A model generated the notes under the pieces. The model did no database searches and was not told the origin of the DNA. It saw only the letters and a list, made by a program, of their open reading frames with translations. A program made the position numbers and the translations under genes. From positions 1-31,595 of the forward strand of contig JBBQAM010000048.1 in the NCBI GenBank assembly GCA_038316335.1: a stretch of 31,595 nt of DNA. Reading direction: 5' to 3'. This stretch comes from JALHST01 sp038316335 (GTDB lineage: Bacteria; Bacteroidota; Bacteroidia; Flavobacteriales; Flavobacteriaceae). Positions 1 to 7,573 of the stretch are shown one piece after another. Positions within the stretch are counted from its first letter, which is position 1; each line of letters starts with the position of its first letter.

Positions 1-111
1 ATCCCCTACCTGCAATACGGTACCCACTTCATCAAGGGTTGCACTGGCATTAAATCCTGATAATTGTTTTTTTAAAATTGCCGATACTTCAGCTGCTTTT
101 ACTCCTGCCAT
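1..111 (-). CDS. atpA: ATP synthase F1 subunit alpha, N-terminal fragment
   Basis: Only the first 37 codons are in the window; the gene runs off the left edge. Translation from the ATG at 111 begins MAGVKAAEVSAILKKQL and reaches a DEVGTVLQVGD stretch. This matches the start of bacterial F1 alpha subunits, where an N-terminal helix that contacts the delta subunit leads into the beta-barrel domain. Alpha forms the catalytic hexamer with beta on the cytoplasmic side of the membrane. Its place directly after atpH, in the order atpB-E-F-H-A, is the standard one, so the assignment is firm although the ATP-binding domain is not visible. The spacer of 90 bases to atpH has no convincing promoter, so co-transcription with the upstream genes is likely. 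Confidence 0.9.
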   Translation of the reverse strand, partial: MAGVKAAEVSAILKKQLSGFNASATLDEVGTVLQVGD

Positions 112-201
112 TTTAATAGACGTTAGACGTTAAATATTTAGACTTTAGAAATAGGCGCTACGTGGTGCAGCCGACTGAAATCTAGGGTCCTGACTTTTTT
201 A

Positions 202-741
202 TTACAAACTCCCCGCGAATTCGCGCTTCAAATTGTTCAACTTATTCGATATACTGGCGTCGTATTGCAAATCGCCAACGCGAAGAACAAATCCACCAAT
301 AATGGTTTCATCTACATTGCTTTTCAAGGTTACCTTATTTCCCGTCAAAAGTGCAATTTGTTGTAAGACCTTCTTTTCAATATCAGCGGTCATAGGCACT
401 GCTGTCGTAACAAACGCTACATCCTCACCTTTCAATTGCTCGTTCAGGATGATGTATTTCAAGGCCACTTCATCAAGCATGCCCACGCGTTTATTGTCTA
501 CCAGCATACCGATCAATCCCTGGGTAATTGCGTGACTGTCCTTAAATATAGCCAAAAGTGCCTCCTTTTTTGTCTTTCCAGGAATAACCGGGCTAGCCAA
601 CATTTGACGTAGCTCCATGCTATCAGCAATCGTGTTCCCCACCGAACGCATGTCTTTTTCCAAGGCTTCCGTGGCCTTGTTTTCTACAGCAAGGTCTAGT
701 AAGGCCCTGGCATATCGTATGGCTGCTCTTGCGTCGTTCAT
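202..741 (-). CDS. atpH: ATP synthase F1 subunit delta
   Basis: A 179-residue protein, the usual length for the delta (OSCP) subunit. Delta sits on top of the F1 head and links it to the peripheral stalk formed by subunit b. The N-terminus (MNDARAAIRYARALLDLA) has the conserved YA-ALL helix of the family, and the C-terminal part has the typical GGFVLRVGD and YDASI signatures followed by a final helix with the L-LK pattern. The ATG at 741 is six bases after the atpF stop, so the two genes are co-transcribed and probably translationally linked. Nothing is missing. Confidence 0.95.
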   Translation of the reverse strand: MNDARAAIRYARALLDLAVENKATEALEKDMRSVGNTIADSMELRQMLASPVIPGKTKKEALLAIFKDSHAITQGLIGMLVDNKRVGMLDEVALKYIILNEQLKGEDVAFVTTAVPMTADIEKKVLQQIALLTGNKVTLKSNVDETIIGGFVLRVGDLQYDASISNKLNNLKREFAGSL

Positions 742-747
742 TTGTGC

Positions 748-1248
748 TTAGTTTAATTTGATGTCCCCCAACATTTTTTCGACCAACTTCAATTGCTTCT
801 CTTTATTCGATAGTTGCTCCTTAAGTACTTTTTCAGCTATTTCCACCGAAAGTTCCGCCACCTGATTCTTTATGTCGGCAATTGCCGCCTTTTTCTCGCT
901 TTCAATAGTCGCTTGGGCCTGCCTGATCATTTTGTCCCCTTCGATTTTAGCATGTTCCTTGGAGTCGGAGACGATTTTATCCTTTATTTCCCTTGCTTCC
1001 TTCAACAGGGCTTCACGCTCAACGCGAGCTTCCTTCAATAACTTTTCGCTGTCAGCGGATATATTCTGCATTTCTTTTTTGGCTTCTTCGGCAGCGGCGA
1101 GTGCATTTTTAATGCCCTCTTCACGATCATTAACAGCATTTAAAATAGGTTTCCATGCGAATTTTCGTAGTAACAAAAGCAAAAGCACAAATAATATGGT
1201 TTGCCATACAAACAAGCCTATTGAGAATTCATCCAGTAATTTTTCCAT
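748..1248 (-). CDS. atpF: ATP synthase F0 subunit b
   Basis: A 166-residue protein with one N-terminal membrane helix (about residues 8-28, rich in L, V and F) followed by a long charged alpha-helical rod of alternating K, E, A and Q through the C-terminus. That is the layout of the b subunit, which dimerises as the peripheral stalk and holds the F1 head through delta. Length is normal for the family. The gene follows atpE after 77 bases, and that gap contains a strong hairpin (described separately). It is followed by atpH after six bases. Only one b-type gene is present, so the stalk is probably a homodimer rather than the b/b' pair of phototrophs. Confidence 0.95.
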   Translation of the reverse strand: MEKLLDEFSIGLFVWQTILFVLLLLLLRKFAWKPILNAVNDREEGIKNALAAAEEAKKEMQNISADSEKLLKEARVEREALLKEAREIKDKIVSDSKEHAKIEGDKMIRQAQATIESEKKAAIADIKNQVAELSVEIAEKVLKEQLSNKEKQLKLVEKMLGDIKLN

Positions 1249-1278
1249 ACCTTAATTTTTTAAAATTCAATCTTTAAA

Positions 1279-1318
1279 GAAACAATGGCCGTAACCAACC
1301 GTTACGGCCATTGCTTTC
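1279..1318 (-). terminator. Hairpin between atpE and atpF (attenuator or mRNA stabiliser)
   Basis: Positions 1283-1295 and 1301-1313 are perfect 13-base reverse complements (arm CAATGGCCGTAAC) separated by five bases. Four more pairs (GAAA at 1279-1282 with TTTC at 1315-1318) can form across one bulged base. On the minus-strand transcript the stem starts eight bases after the atpE stop and is followed by TTTCTTT, a partial U-tract. This looks like a leaky intrinsic terminator or a 3' stabiliser for atpB-atpE mRNA. Either would raise the yield of the c subunit, which is needed in about ten copies. The structure is seen directly; the function is inferred. Confidence 0.65.
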
Positions 1319-1325
1319 AGATTTG

Positions 1326-1517
1326 TTAGGATGCGAATATCGCAGCGAAACCAATCCCTTCAATAAGTGCTGCCGCAATCAACATAGCCGTTTGAATCTT
1401 ACCATACGCTTCAGGCTGACGTGCAATAGCATCCATGGCCGAGCCACCGATCCTACCAATACCCAATCCTACTCCGATAACTGCTAAACCTGCACCTACA
1501 ATTGCTGGAATTTCCAT
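1326..1517 (-). CDS. atpE: ATP synthase F0 subunit c
   Basis: A 63-residue hydrophobic hairpin, slightly short for the family (about 70-80). Helix 1 is glycine-rich (residues 8-27), the polar loop is ARQPE (residues 32-36), and helix 2 carries the ion-binding glutamate at residue 53 in LIEGIGF. Subunits c form the membrane rotor ring. Two features argue for protons and not sodium as the coupling ion: the glutamate is followed by glycine and not serine or threonine, and the helix-1 position that holds glutamine in sodium-type rings is isoleucine 20 when aligned on ARQPE. That reading is inferred from known c-ring motifs. A hairpin immediately follows the gene. Confidence 0.95.
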   Translation of the reverse strand: MEIPAIVGAGLAVIGVGLGIGRIGGSAMDAIARQPEAYGKIQTAMLIAAALIEGIGFAAIFAS

Positions 1518-1583
1518 ACTCTCTCTTGTTTAAAAATTAAAAATCAATATAATTAATCCCACATTTACGGGAATTAAATTCGT

Positions 1584-2711
1584 TTAAAGATGCATCAGTT
1601 CCGGTTCATCGTCGTGCGCATGTTCTTCTGCCGCAAAGCCGAAATACAGTGCTGACAACATCGTAAATATATAGGCCTGTAATACAGCTACTAAAATTTC
1701 TATCAACGAAATGGCAAAAGCGAGCCCGAATGATAACGGACTTCCCAACCAGCTTTTAAAAATGAACATCAATCCGATCAAGCTCATCAAAACGATGTGG
1801 CCTGCCTGCATGTTCGCATACAAACGGATCAACAAGGCAAAAGGCTTTATAACAAGTCCTAACAATTCAATCGGTACAAGAATAATATAAATGGGCAGTT
1901 TGCCATACCATGGCATTGTTTTCCCCAAGGGATCTACCAAATGCTTCCAATAATCCTTTGTGCCCGTAAAATTTGTCAATAGAAAAGTCAATAGGGCCAA
2001 AGCGACTGTAACAGCAATATTCCCAGTCACATTAACACCTAATGGAGTTAGTCCGAAAATATTCAGAAACCAAATAAAGAAGAAGATGGTCAACAGATAG
2101 GGCATGTATTTCCTATATTTCTTCTCCCCGATATTGGGCCTGGCGATATCATCCCTAATATAGATGACTATCGGCTCAAAAAATCGACCGAGTCCTTTCG
2201 GGATGCTTCCATTCTTAACATAGGATTTTGCCAAACTTGTAAAAAGCCAAAACATCATCAAACAAGTGATGACGATCATCACCACACTTTTTGTGATTGA
2301 GAAATCGATGGGTTTAAGGTTCGTAGGATGTCCCGCTTCATCCAAATTAATGGTGCCGGTCGTATCTGTTTTGTAAATTTTGCCGTGGGAGAGCTTATAT
2401 TGACTACCATCGACCTCGGCTATGGTTTCCCCGTGATTGAATTTCGAAGAGGAAAAGATCTTTAAGCCATTATCCCATAAGATTACCGGCAATGGGGCGC
2501 CAACATTTACATGCTCACCTGCCTCGTTGGTGTACGAATACAACGAAAAATCATGCGAATCCTGAAGGTGATGTCGTATGTACTCTTTTATCTCAGTACT
2601 CTTGTCTTTAGGGCCTTCATAAGCATCGTGTTCGGCATTTTGGCCATAAAAAAAGCCTACGAATAGGAAATGCACTAAAAAGACAAATTTTGTAAAGTAA
2701 GGTATCCGCAT
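1584..2711 (-). CDS. atpB: ATP synthase F0 subunit a, Bacteroidota type with long N-terminus
   Basis: A 375-residue a subunit, the stator channel of F0. The essential arginine is at residue 296 in LLIRLYANM, and the glutamine of the last helix is at 345 in LQAYIF. Both are the family's key positions. Unlike the 270-residue E. coli protein, it starts with a signal-peptide-like segment (residues 1-23, ending FFYGQ) and an extracytoplasmic region of about 110 residues before the first core helix near residue 145. This is characteristic of Bacteroidota. The C-terminus is acidic and histidine-rich (HAHDDEPE). It is followed by atpE after 66 bases and preceded by a small AtpI-position membrane gene after 96 bases. 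Confidence 0.95.
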   Translation of the reverse strand: MRIPYFTKFVFLVHFLFVGFFYGQNAEHDAYEGPKDKSTEIKEYIRHHLQDSHDFSLYSYTNEAGEHVNVGAPLPVILWDNGLKIFSSSKFNHGETIAEVDGSQYKLSHGKIYKTDTTGTINLDEAGHPTNLKPIDFSITKSVVMIVITCLMMFWLFTSLAKSYVKNGSIPKGLGRFFEPIVIYIRDDIARPNIGEKKYRKYMPYLLTIFFFIWFLNIFGLTPLGVNVTGNIAVTVALALLTFLLTNFTGTKDYWKHLVDPLGKTMPWYGKLPIYIILVPIELLGLVIKPFALLIRLYANMQAGHIVLMSLIGLMFIFKSWLGSPLSFGLAFAISLIEILVAVLQAYIFTMLSALYFGFAAEEHAHDDEPELMHL

Positions 2712-2807
2712 AAAGCTAAGAAATATCGGTCTCTAAAAATCGGTGCAAATGTACGCTATTCTTCTAAAAAGAAAAAAGCAATCACAACCTTTATTTCAAA
2801 TGGATTT

Positions 2808-3203
2808 TCAATCCAATTTTTTAAGCATTTGCGCTGTAAAAATGGTCTCTATAACAAGACTAATGGCATACGGGACAAAGAAACCGGCAAACTCCATTTT
2901 GTCCATCACGCCGTCTGCGCTATATGCCGGATAAAAAAGTAGAAAAAAGAAAATGAACTTTAGAAAACTCCCCCCCATGAATAAAAAGCCGATATAATTT
3001 TTTAGTCGTTTCCTGAACACAAACAAAGAACCAAAAATGATCAAGGCAAGTAGGCCGTTGATGAGATATGACAAAACGATTTTGTTGCCTAAAGGCGGCA
3101 TTCCGACCTGTTTAAGCAGACTGGTATGTGCCAGAAAAGCCAGTCCTAGTACACCACATAAAACCAGTGTAAAATTAAAAACGGGCCGTACATTTGAAGT
3201 CAA
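2808..3203 (-). CDS. Small polytopic membrane protein in the atpI position (DUF6168-like)
   Basis: A protein of about 131 residues with four predicted membrane helices (FTLVLCGVLGLAFLA, YLINGLLALIIFGSLFVF, a segment around FIFFFLLFYPA, and VPYAISLVIETIF). It lies between the AtpZ-like gene and atpB, where many bacteria carry atpI, a c-ring assembly factor. The family resemblance is to the flavobacterial DUF6168 group, whose role is not established; an AtpI-like assembly role is inferred from position only. The frame is open to a TTG at 3239, but a second TTG at 3203 overlaps the TGA of the upstream gene as TTGA. That is a typical coupling arrangement and is preferred here. There is no in-frame ATG near the start. 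Confidence 0.65.
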   Translation of the reverse strand: MTSNVRPVFNFTLVLCGVLGLAFLAHTSLLKQVGMPPLGNKIVLSYLINGLLALIIFGSLFVFRKRLKNYIGFLFMGGSFLKFIFFFLLFYPAYSADGVMDKMEFAGFFVPYAISLVIETIFTAQMLKKLD

Positions 3204-3427
3204 TATTTTATTCGCTTTAATTGGCGCAAAACTATCCAAATAGAAATTGCCACACCGATCAGTGTGGCAAAGGCCGTGTAAATTCGTTTTTCATTGTTGA
3301 AATGTGCGTCAAGCCATATGCCTCCTTGAGCTGCTAAATAAATGATGGCCCCCATTTCAAATGCAATACCCGAAAGCATTGCCGCGTTTTTGAGATTATT
3401 CTTACTAGGAGGCTTTTGCTGATTCAT
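3200..3427 (-). CDS. AtpZ/AtpI-family small membrane protein
   Basis: A 75-residue protein: a basic, asparagine-rich N-terminus, a first membrane helix (about residues 14-32, IAFEMGAIIYLAAQGG), the connecting segment WLDAHFNNEKRIYT, and a second helix (about 48-66) ending in a basic tail. The two-helix pattern with the G-WLD motif is that of AtpZ/AtpI family proteins, which are encoded at the head of ATP synthase operons and linked to magnesium uptake or c-ring assembly. Its ATG at 3427 lies 23 bases inside the end of the bactofilin gene, and its TGA overlaps the TTG start of the next gene, so this part of the operon looks translationally coupled. Confidence 0.85.
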   Translation of the reverse strand: MNQQKPPSKNNLKNAAMLSGIAFEMGAIIYLAAQGGIWLDAHFNNEKRIYTAFATLIGVAISIWIVLRQLKRIKY

Positions 3428-3884
3428 TGCTAGCGCTGGATGCCTTACTTCCTATTGAGGACTTAAACCCTCCAGAAGTATCCGTTTGGGCACTACTGGC
3501 TTGGCTGCCATGTATCGATCCCCCTTTGCCTTTCATATTGCAGGAAGCATTAAAAGTAGCCCCGGGCTCAACGGCCAATTTAGATACCGATACCGTGCCT
3601 TCAATTACTGCCGAGGATTTTAAGGATAACAGATCGGAGACAATTAATTCCCCATTGAAACTACCTTCAATATCGGCATTTACACATTCTACCTTGCCAT
3701 GAATATAGCCATCCTTGCCAATAACCACTTTACCGCTGGTCTTCACATTACCATCTAATTTTCCGTCGATTCTAAAATCAGCTTCTGAGATGATGTCCCC
3801 TTTGATCTTAGTGTTTTTTTCTATTCTGTTTGGTTGTCCTCCTATTTCGTTCATAGTTCTGGGTTTTTTATTATCTGAAAACAT
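3405..3884 (-). CDS. Bactofilin family cytoskeletal protein
   Basis: A 159-residue protein. After a polar N-terminal tail, residues from about 18 to 115 form regularly spaced beta-strand repeats with G-V-G, I-G and V-E motifs (for example IKGDIISEADFRIDGKLDG and VIGKDGYIHGKV). This is the right-handed beta-helix core of bactofilins, which polymerise without nucleotide and scaffold cell-shape, wall or motility machinery at the membrane. The C-terminal 45 residues are a low-complexity serine/alanine/glycine tail, as usual. The start is three bases after the sprE stop, and its end overlaps the AtpZ-like gene. Its genomic link with sprE hints at a role in placing the gliding/secretion machinery, but that is inference. 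Confidence 0.9.
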   Translation of the reverse strand: MFSDNKKPRTMNEIGGQPNRIEKNTKIKGDIISEADFRIDGKLDGNVKTSGKVVIGKDGYIHGKVECVNADIEGSFNGELIVSDLLSLKSSAVIEGTVSVSKLAVEPGATFNASCNMKGKGGSIHGSQASSAQTDTSGGFKSSIGSKASSASNESAKAS

Positions 3885-3887
3885 TAT

Positions 3888-6482
3888 TTAGGGTTTTGGG
3901 GTTAAAAGGGTATTCTTATAATCTTGTAGGTTTTTATGTACTTGTATTATTTTATAGTTGGAAGATAAAATTACGAAATTCTCGTCCTTTATCTTATAAT
4001 CCTTATTGTTTTTTAGCAATTCGGCATACCCCAATGCGAAATCCTTCGATTTAAAACCGTGCACCACGACAAATTGGTCTTCCAAGTTATAAATATCCTT
4101 CGAAACTATGTTCTTATACCTTAGCTCTTTTATCGATTTTTCAAGGCGTTCCATTAATTTGATGGCCGCCTCATTATTCTGTCTTTTAAAAGGGAAGACC
4201 ACTTTCCAATTTCCTGAGCCAGATGACCCTTCTTCCGGGGAGAACTCCTTTGGCTCCAATTTGGGCAACTGTTCTATCACCATTTGCTCTGCTTTTTTGC
4301 CTTCTGGATTATTTGGATAGGTCAGGGCAACATAATTCAATGCTTCCTTAAAGGGCTCAAAACCGTTTAATCTGCCGATAGCATTCGCTTTAAGCATTTC
4401 GAATTTTGGGACAATAGGGTCGCCTGTATATCGATTGATATTCTCCTCAGCGCCTGTAATAACCCCCAAAAAGTCTTGATTTTGATACATTTTGAACAAT
4501 TTGCCGTAACGCGCTTCCGGCGTATCGGTATCGTCGGAAAAAACAGCTTGTGGATTCAGGAGTATTTCGGCATAGCGCGAATCGGCATGGTTCTGAATGA
4601 TGTTATCTTTCATGTTACTCGCCAACGGACTACCTTCTTCTTGGTAGATTTTATATAGATTATATTTCGAAGGAAGTATTAATCGTTCTTCAGGATCAGA
4701 ACGAAGGACATCCTCTAGCCTGGCCGCGGCCAATTGATTCTCTTTAAACTTTTCCTTATAGATCAATCCCAGTTGGTAGTTGGAAAAATTGCGTTCAGTG
4801 CGAAGGCTGTCAATGAATCGGACATCCGAGGGGATTTTATCAATATAAAAAGACAAGCTGTATTTTTCCTCCCCGACTGGCTCGTTTGTTTCAATAGTGT
4901 TTTGCACAATTGCCCTTTCTGAGTTTTCCGAGGGTAACGTCGCATTTTTATTGCTCCAACGCCAATTATCTTCCAAAGTACGATTGCCCCATTTGTTCGT
5001 AAAATCATTCTTGCCATATCCAAGGCTTTGAATATTATAGAAATAGAATTTTCCCTTGTTTTCCTTGCCTCCTTTTGAATTGGCGAAAGTGGCGAAACCA
5101 GCCGTGATTTTATCCGCTGCCTTTTTTGCCGCTTCTTGATCGGCTTTTTTTATGCGTGCCATATATTCCTCAAAATAGGTGACACGCTCATCGGGGGTCA
5201 TTTTGTATAAAGTGATGACGCTATCGGCATGATGTACAATATCCTCATACTTGATGACATCTTCTAGATTGTCTAATTTCTTCTTGGTGGTGCGATACTT
5301 TTTTGTGTTTTCAGGAAGGTTGGTCAGGACACTATCGTAATATAATCCGGCGGTCTTGTACTTAATTTCATCAAAATTATATTCTGCCAGATTCTCATAA
5401 TTCAAGGCATTTAACTTCGGCTCATTTTGGGTAGCTCGCAACGATTTATTGAAATACGCCAATGCAAGACTGTCTGAACCCCGGTTTAAATGGTATTCGG
5501 CGACTTGGCGGTAGATTTTATCCAAAAAAGGACGATTTTCCCGGTTTTCTGCCATGCTTGTAAGATACTCCAGCATTTCTTCCTCATTTTCGTCTGTGAT
5601 TTCAGAATTCCTTATTTTTTGGATTTCAGCATTAATCATATATACACGGGGAGAACTTCGTTTTAGTGCAATCACCTTGTCAAAGGCATAGTTGGCGCTG
5701 TCCTTGTACCCCATCTGATTGTATAATTGACCAATAATGTAATAGTATCTCCCCTTTTCCGGTTTTTTTTTGGTGTAGTACGAAGCGATTTTTAATTGTT
5801 GAACAGCGGTATCGATAGCCTTTAGGTTAATATAGGCCTGTGCCATCATGGCCCTGGCATCTGCATTTTCCTGGTCTTTCAGATCCTCGTACTTCAATAG
5901 GTTCTTGAGGTTCTTAATAGCAAGTTCTTCATTATCCAAGCGGATATTCACCTTTTCACGCCAAATATGCGCCTCGTTCAATTTATCGCTATAGGTATAT
6001 TTTTTAATTACGTAATTAAAGGCTTCCAGGGCAGGAATGTAGCGTTGATCAAAGTACCTCGATTTTCCCAATAGGAGAAAGGCCTCGTCGGTCTGAGGGT
6101 TTCGCTCCTCATCCTTGATGTCCATACTGTGTTTTTGTATGGCCTTGGTCGCTTTTTCCTCAGCCCTGGTGAAGTTCGGGTTGTTGTCCTCAGAATCTAA
6201 TTTAATGTCCTCGGTAACTTCCAAGCGCTCCACGGGCAATAGTTCCCAATAATCATCCTTATAGTTCGTGTTGAGCTCTTCACGTCCTTGTTCAAATGCG
6301 ATATTGCCATTATACAAGGTATTGTACTTTGTGTTTAGGGCATGCCAATTTCGGTTGATAAAGGCATCTTTTTTTGTGGAACAGCCGCTGAATGCGAGTC
6401 CACCGAACAGGGCCGTTAAAATGAATTTTAATGGAAGCTTCAAAATTGAATGTCTACGTCTGTATGCTAAACTGAAAAACAA
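3888..6482 (-). CDS. sprE: SprE/PorW-type TPR lipoprotein for gliding and type IX secretion
   Basis: A protein of 864 residues. The N-terminus is a hydrophobic segment ending in a lipobox-like FSGC followed by STKKD, so it is a lipoprotein exported by Sec. The mature part is mostly alpha-helical with tetratricopeptide-like repeats (for example around residues 125-420), a QNNEAAIKLMERLEK helical segment and a C-terminal SPOR-like region. The opening after the cysteine (FINRNWHALNTKYNTLYNG) is the signature start of the SprE/PorW family, required for the type IX secretion system and gliding. No ATG is available: the frame opens with TTG at 6482, and a second TTG at 6443 gives a more normal signal peptide (KLPLKFILTALF) and about 851 residues. 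It heads the unit that continues into the ATP synthase genes. Confidence 0.88.
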   Translation of the reverse strand: MFFSLAYRRRHSILKLPLKFILTALFGGLAFSGCSTKKDAFINRNWHALNTKYNTLYNGNIAFEQGREELNTNYKDDYWELLPVERLEVTEDIKLDSEDNNPNFTRAEEKATKAIQKHSMDIKDEERNPQTDEAFLLLGKSRYFDQRYIPALEAFNYVIKKYTYSDKLNEAHIWREKVNIRLDNEELAIKNLKNLLKYEDLKDQENADARAMMAQAYINLKAIDTAVQQLKIASYYTKKKPEKGRYYYIIGQLYNQMGYKDSANYAFDKVIALKRSSPRVYMINAEIQKIRNSEITDENEEEMLEYLTSMAENRENRPFLDKIYRQVAEYHLNRGSDSLALAYFNKSLRATQNEPKLNALNYENLAEYNFDEIKYKTAGLYYDSVLTNLPENTKKYRTTKKKLDNLEDVIKYEDIVHHADSVITLYKMTPDERVTYFEEYMARIKKADQEAAKKAADKITAGFATFANSKGGKENKGKFYFYNIQSLGYGKNDFTNKWGNRTLEDNWRWSNKNATLPSENSERAIVQNTIETNEPVGEEKYSLSFYIDKIPSDVRFIDSLRTERNFSNYQLGLIYKEKFKENQLAAARLEDVLRSDPEERLILPSKYNLYKIYQEEGSPLASNMKDNIIQNHADSRYAEILLNPQAVFSDDTDTPEARYGKLFKMYQNQDFLGVITGAEENINRYTGDPIVPKFEMLKANAIGRLNGFEPFKEALNYVALTYPNNPEGKKAEQMVIEQLPKLEPKEFSPEEGSSGSGNWKVVFPFKRQNNEAAIKLMERLEKSIKELRYKNIVSKDIYNLEDQFVVVHGFKSKDFALGYAELLKNNKDYKIKDENFVILSSNYKIIQVHKNLQDYKNTLLTPKP

Positions 6483-6519
6483 CCGGATTATTATGCAGTT
6501 GGTCGAGAAAAGGTAAAAA

Positions 6520-6720
6520 TTAGTGTGGTTTCGAATCCTTGCCCGTGCGCACCATCACAAACCGATCGGTCTGATAGCCCGAAGACTTAGGAGCCTTACA
6601 CGGCCTATTAGGGTATTGTATGACAGAATTTCTGTAATTCATCGGGGGATAGCCCTTTTTTTCGGAAACTTCAGCCCTCAAGAAACCGACCAAAGAGTAT
6701 GATTTATGATTTCTGTTCAA
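6520..6720 (-). CDS. Hypothetical short reading frame upstream of sprE
   Basis: An open frame of 66 codons on the minus strand, beginning MNRNHKSYSLVGFLRAE and ending RTGKDSKPH. It is basic, with one cysteine, no membrane helix and no recognised family; an internal ATG would give a 40-residue version. It fills the gap between the end of the ABC transporter operon and sprE, on the same strand as both. Codon use is not clearly different from the neighbours, but no promoter or ribosome binding site supports it. It may be a small gene, a leader region of the sprE transcript, or a chance frame. Confidence 0.3.
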   Translation of the reverse strand: MNRNHKSYSLVGFLRAEVSEKKGYPPMNYRNSVIQYPNRPCKAPKSSGYQTDRFVMVRTGKDSKPH

Positions 6721-6731
6721 TTTGGGCCGCT

Positions 6732-6771
6732 GTAATTAAAAGCAGTCCATTGTTTGGTTCCATACACTGCT
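6732..6771 (-). terminator. Possible intrinsic terminator of the ABC transporter operon
   Basis: On the minus strand, AGCAGT (6771-6766) can pair with ACTGCT (6746-6741) across a 19-base loop, directly followed by TTTAATTA. It begins 17 bases past the end of the ABC ATPase gene. The stem is only six pairs and the loop is long, so this is a modest candidate. Confidence 0.35.
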
Positions 6772-6787
6772 CTAAACGAATGTTGCC

Positions 6788-7510
6788 CTAGACGATTTCT
6801 CCTTCAGGCGCAATGCTGCCCGCAAAAAAGTTTTCCAATTCCTTCAAGGTTTGGGCCGATGTCTGGATGTCTTTTACGACCACTCCTTTGTTCAGGACTA
6901 CGATACGTTCGCAAACCTCGGTCACATGAATAAGGTCATGACTCGAAACCAATACAGTAACATCTTGCTGGCTAGCTAGATTCTTGAGAATGCCCTTTAA
7001 TCGAATCTGTGTGCTAGGATCTAGGTTGGCAAAAGGTTCGTCAAGGATGATCACTTCAGGATTACCGATCAAAGAGGCGATGATTCCTGCTTTTTTCTGA
7101 TTCCCTTTCGATAGGTCTCGCAGGTATTTTTTCTGTCCTAAAATCTCTCCATGAAAAAAATCAGCGAATTGCGCTAACAAGGCATCTACCGCTCCCTTTT
7201 TCTGACCCCTTAACTCTCCTATGAAATAAAAATATTCCTCTGGTGTGAGATAGCCTATCAAAAACGACTCATCGATGAATGACGCTGTAAAGGGTTTCCA
7301 TGCCTCACTTTTATCGACTTGGACCCCCTGATTGACAATATGACCTGTTGTGGGTTGGATCAAATCTAGTAAAAGGCTGAACAAGGTCGTCTTTCCGGCA
7401 CCATTGTTCCCGACCAGGCCAAAACTCTGCCCTTTGGGAATTTCTAGATGCCCGATGTTCAAAACGACCTGGTCTTTATACTTTTTTGTGAGTGTCTGAA
7501 GTGTTATCAT
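6788..7510 (-). CDS. ABC transporter ATP-binding protein
   Basis: A 240-residue ABC ATPase. Walker A is GNNGAGKTT at residues 34-42, the signature is LSKGNQ at 133-138, Walker B is VIILDEP at 153-159 with ANLDP as D-loop, and the switch histidine is H191 in SSHDL. The LSKGNQKK form of the signature is typical of ABC-2-type export systems. It would energise the DUF5687 membrane protein encoded just upstream (gap of 63 bases). Substrate is unknown. It is the last gene of the PadR-headed set, and a weak hairpin terminator follows it. Confidence 0.9.
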   Translation of the reverse strand: MITLQTLTKKYKDQVVLNIGHLEIPKGQSFGLVGNNGAGKTTLFSLLLDLIQPTTGHIVNQGVQVDKSEAWKPFTASFIDESFLIGYLTPEEYFYFIGELRGQKKGAVDALLAQFADFFHGEILGQKKYLRDLSKGNQKKAGIIASLIGNPEVIILDEPFANLDPSTQIRLKGILKNLASQQDVTVLVSSHDLIHVTEVCERIVVLNKGVVVKDIQTSAQTLKELENFFAGSIAPEGEIV

Positions 7511-7573
7511 ATATTGGCTTTCTAATTCAAAATATACTATCGTCCTAATAATAAGGCCTTGTAACTTTCATAT

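Noticed and set aside
233..1255. Plus-strand open frames opposite atpH and atpF
   Set aside because: They lie fully opposite well-supported ATP synthase genes, have no motifs and no promoter or coupled neighbours.
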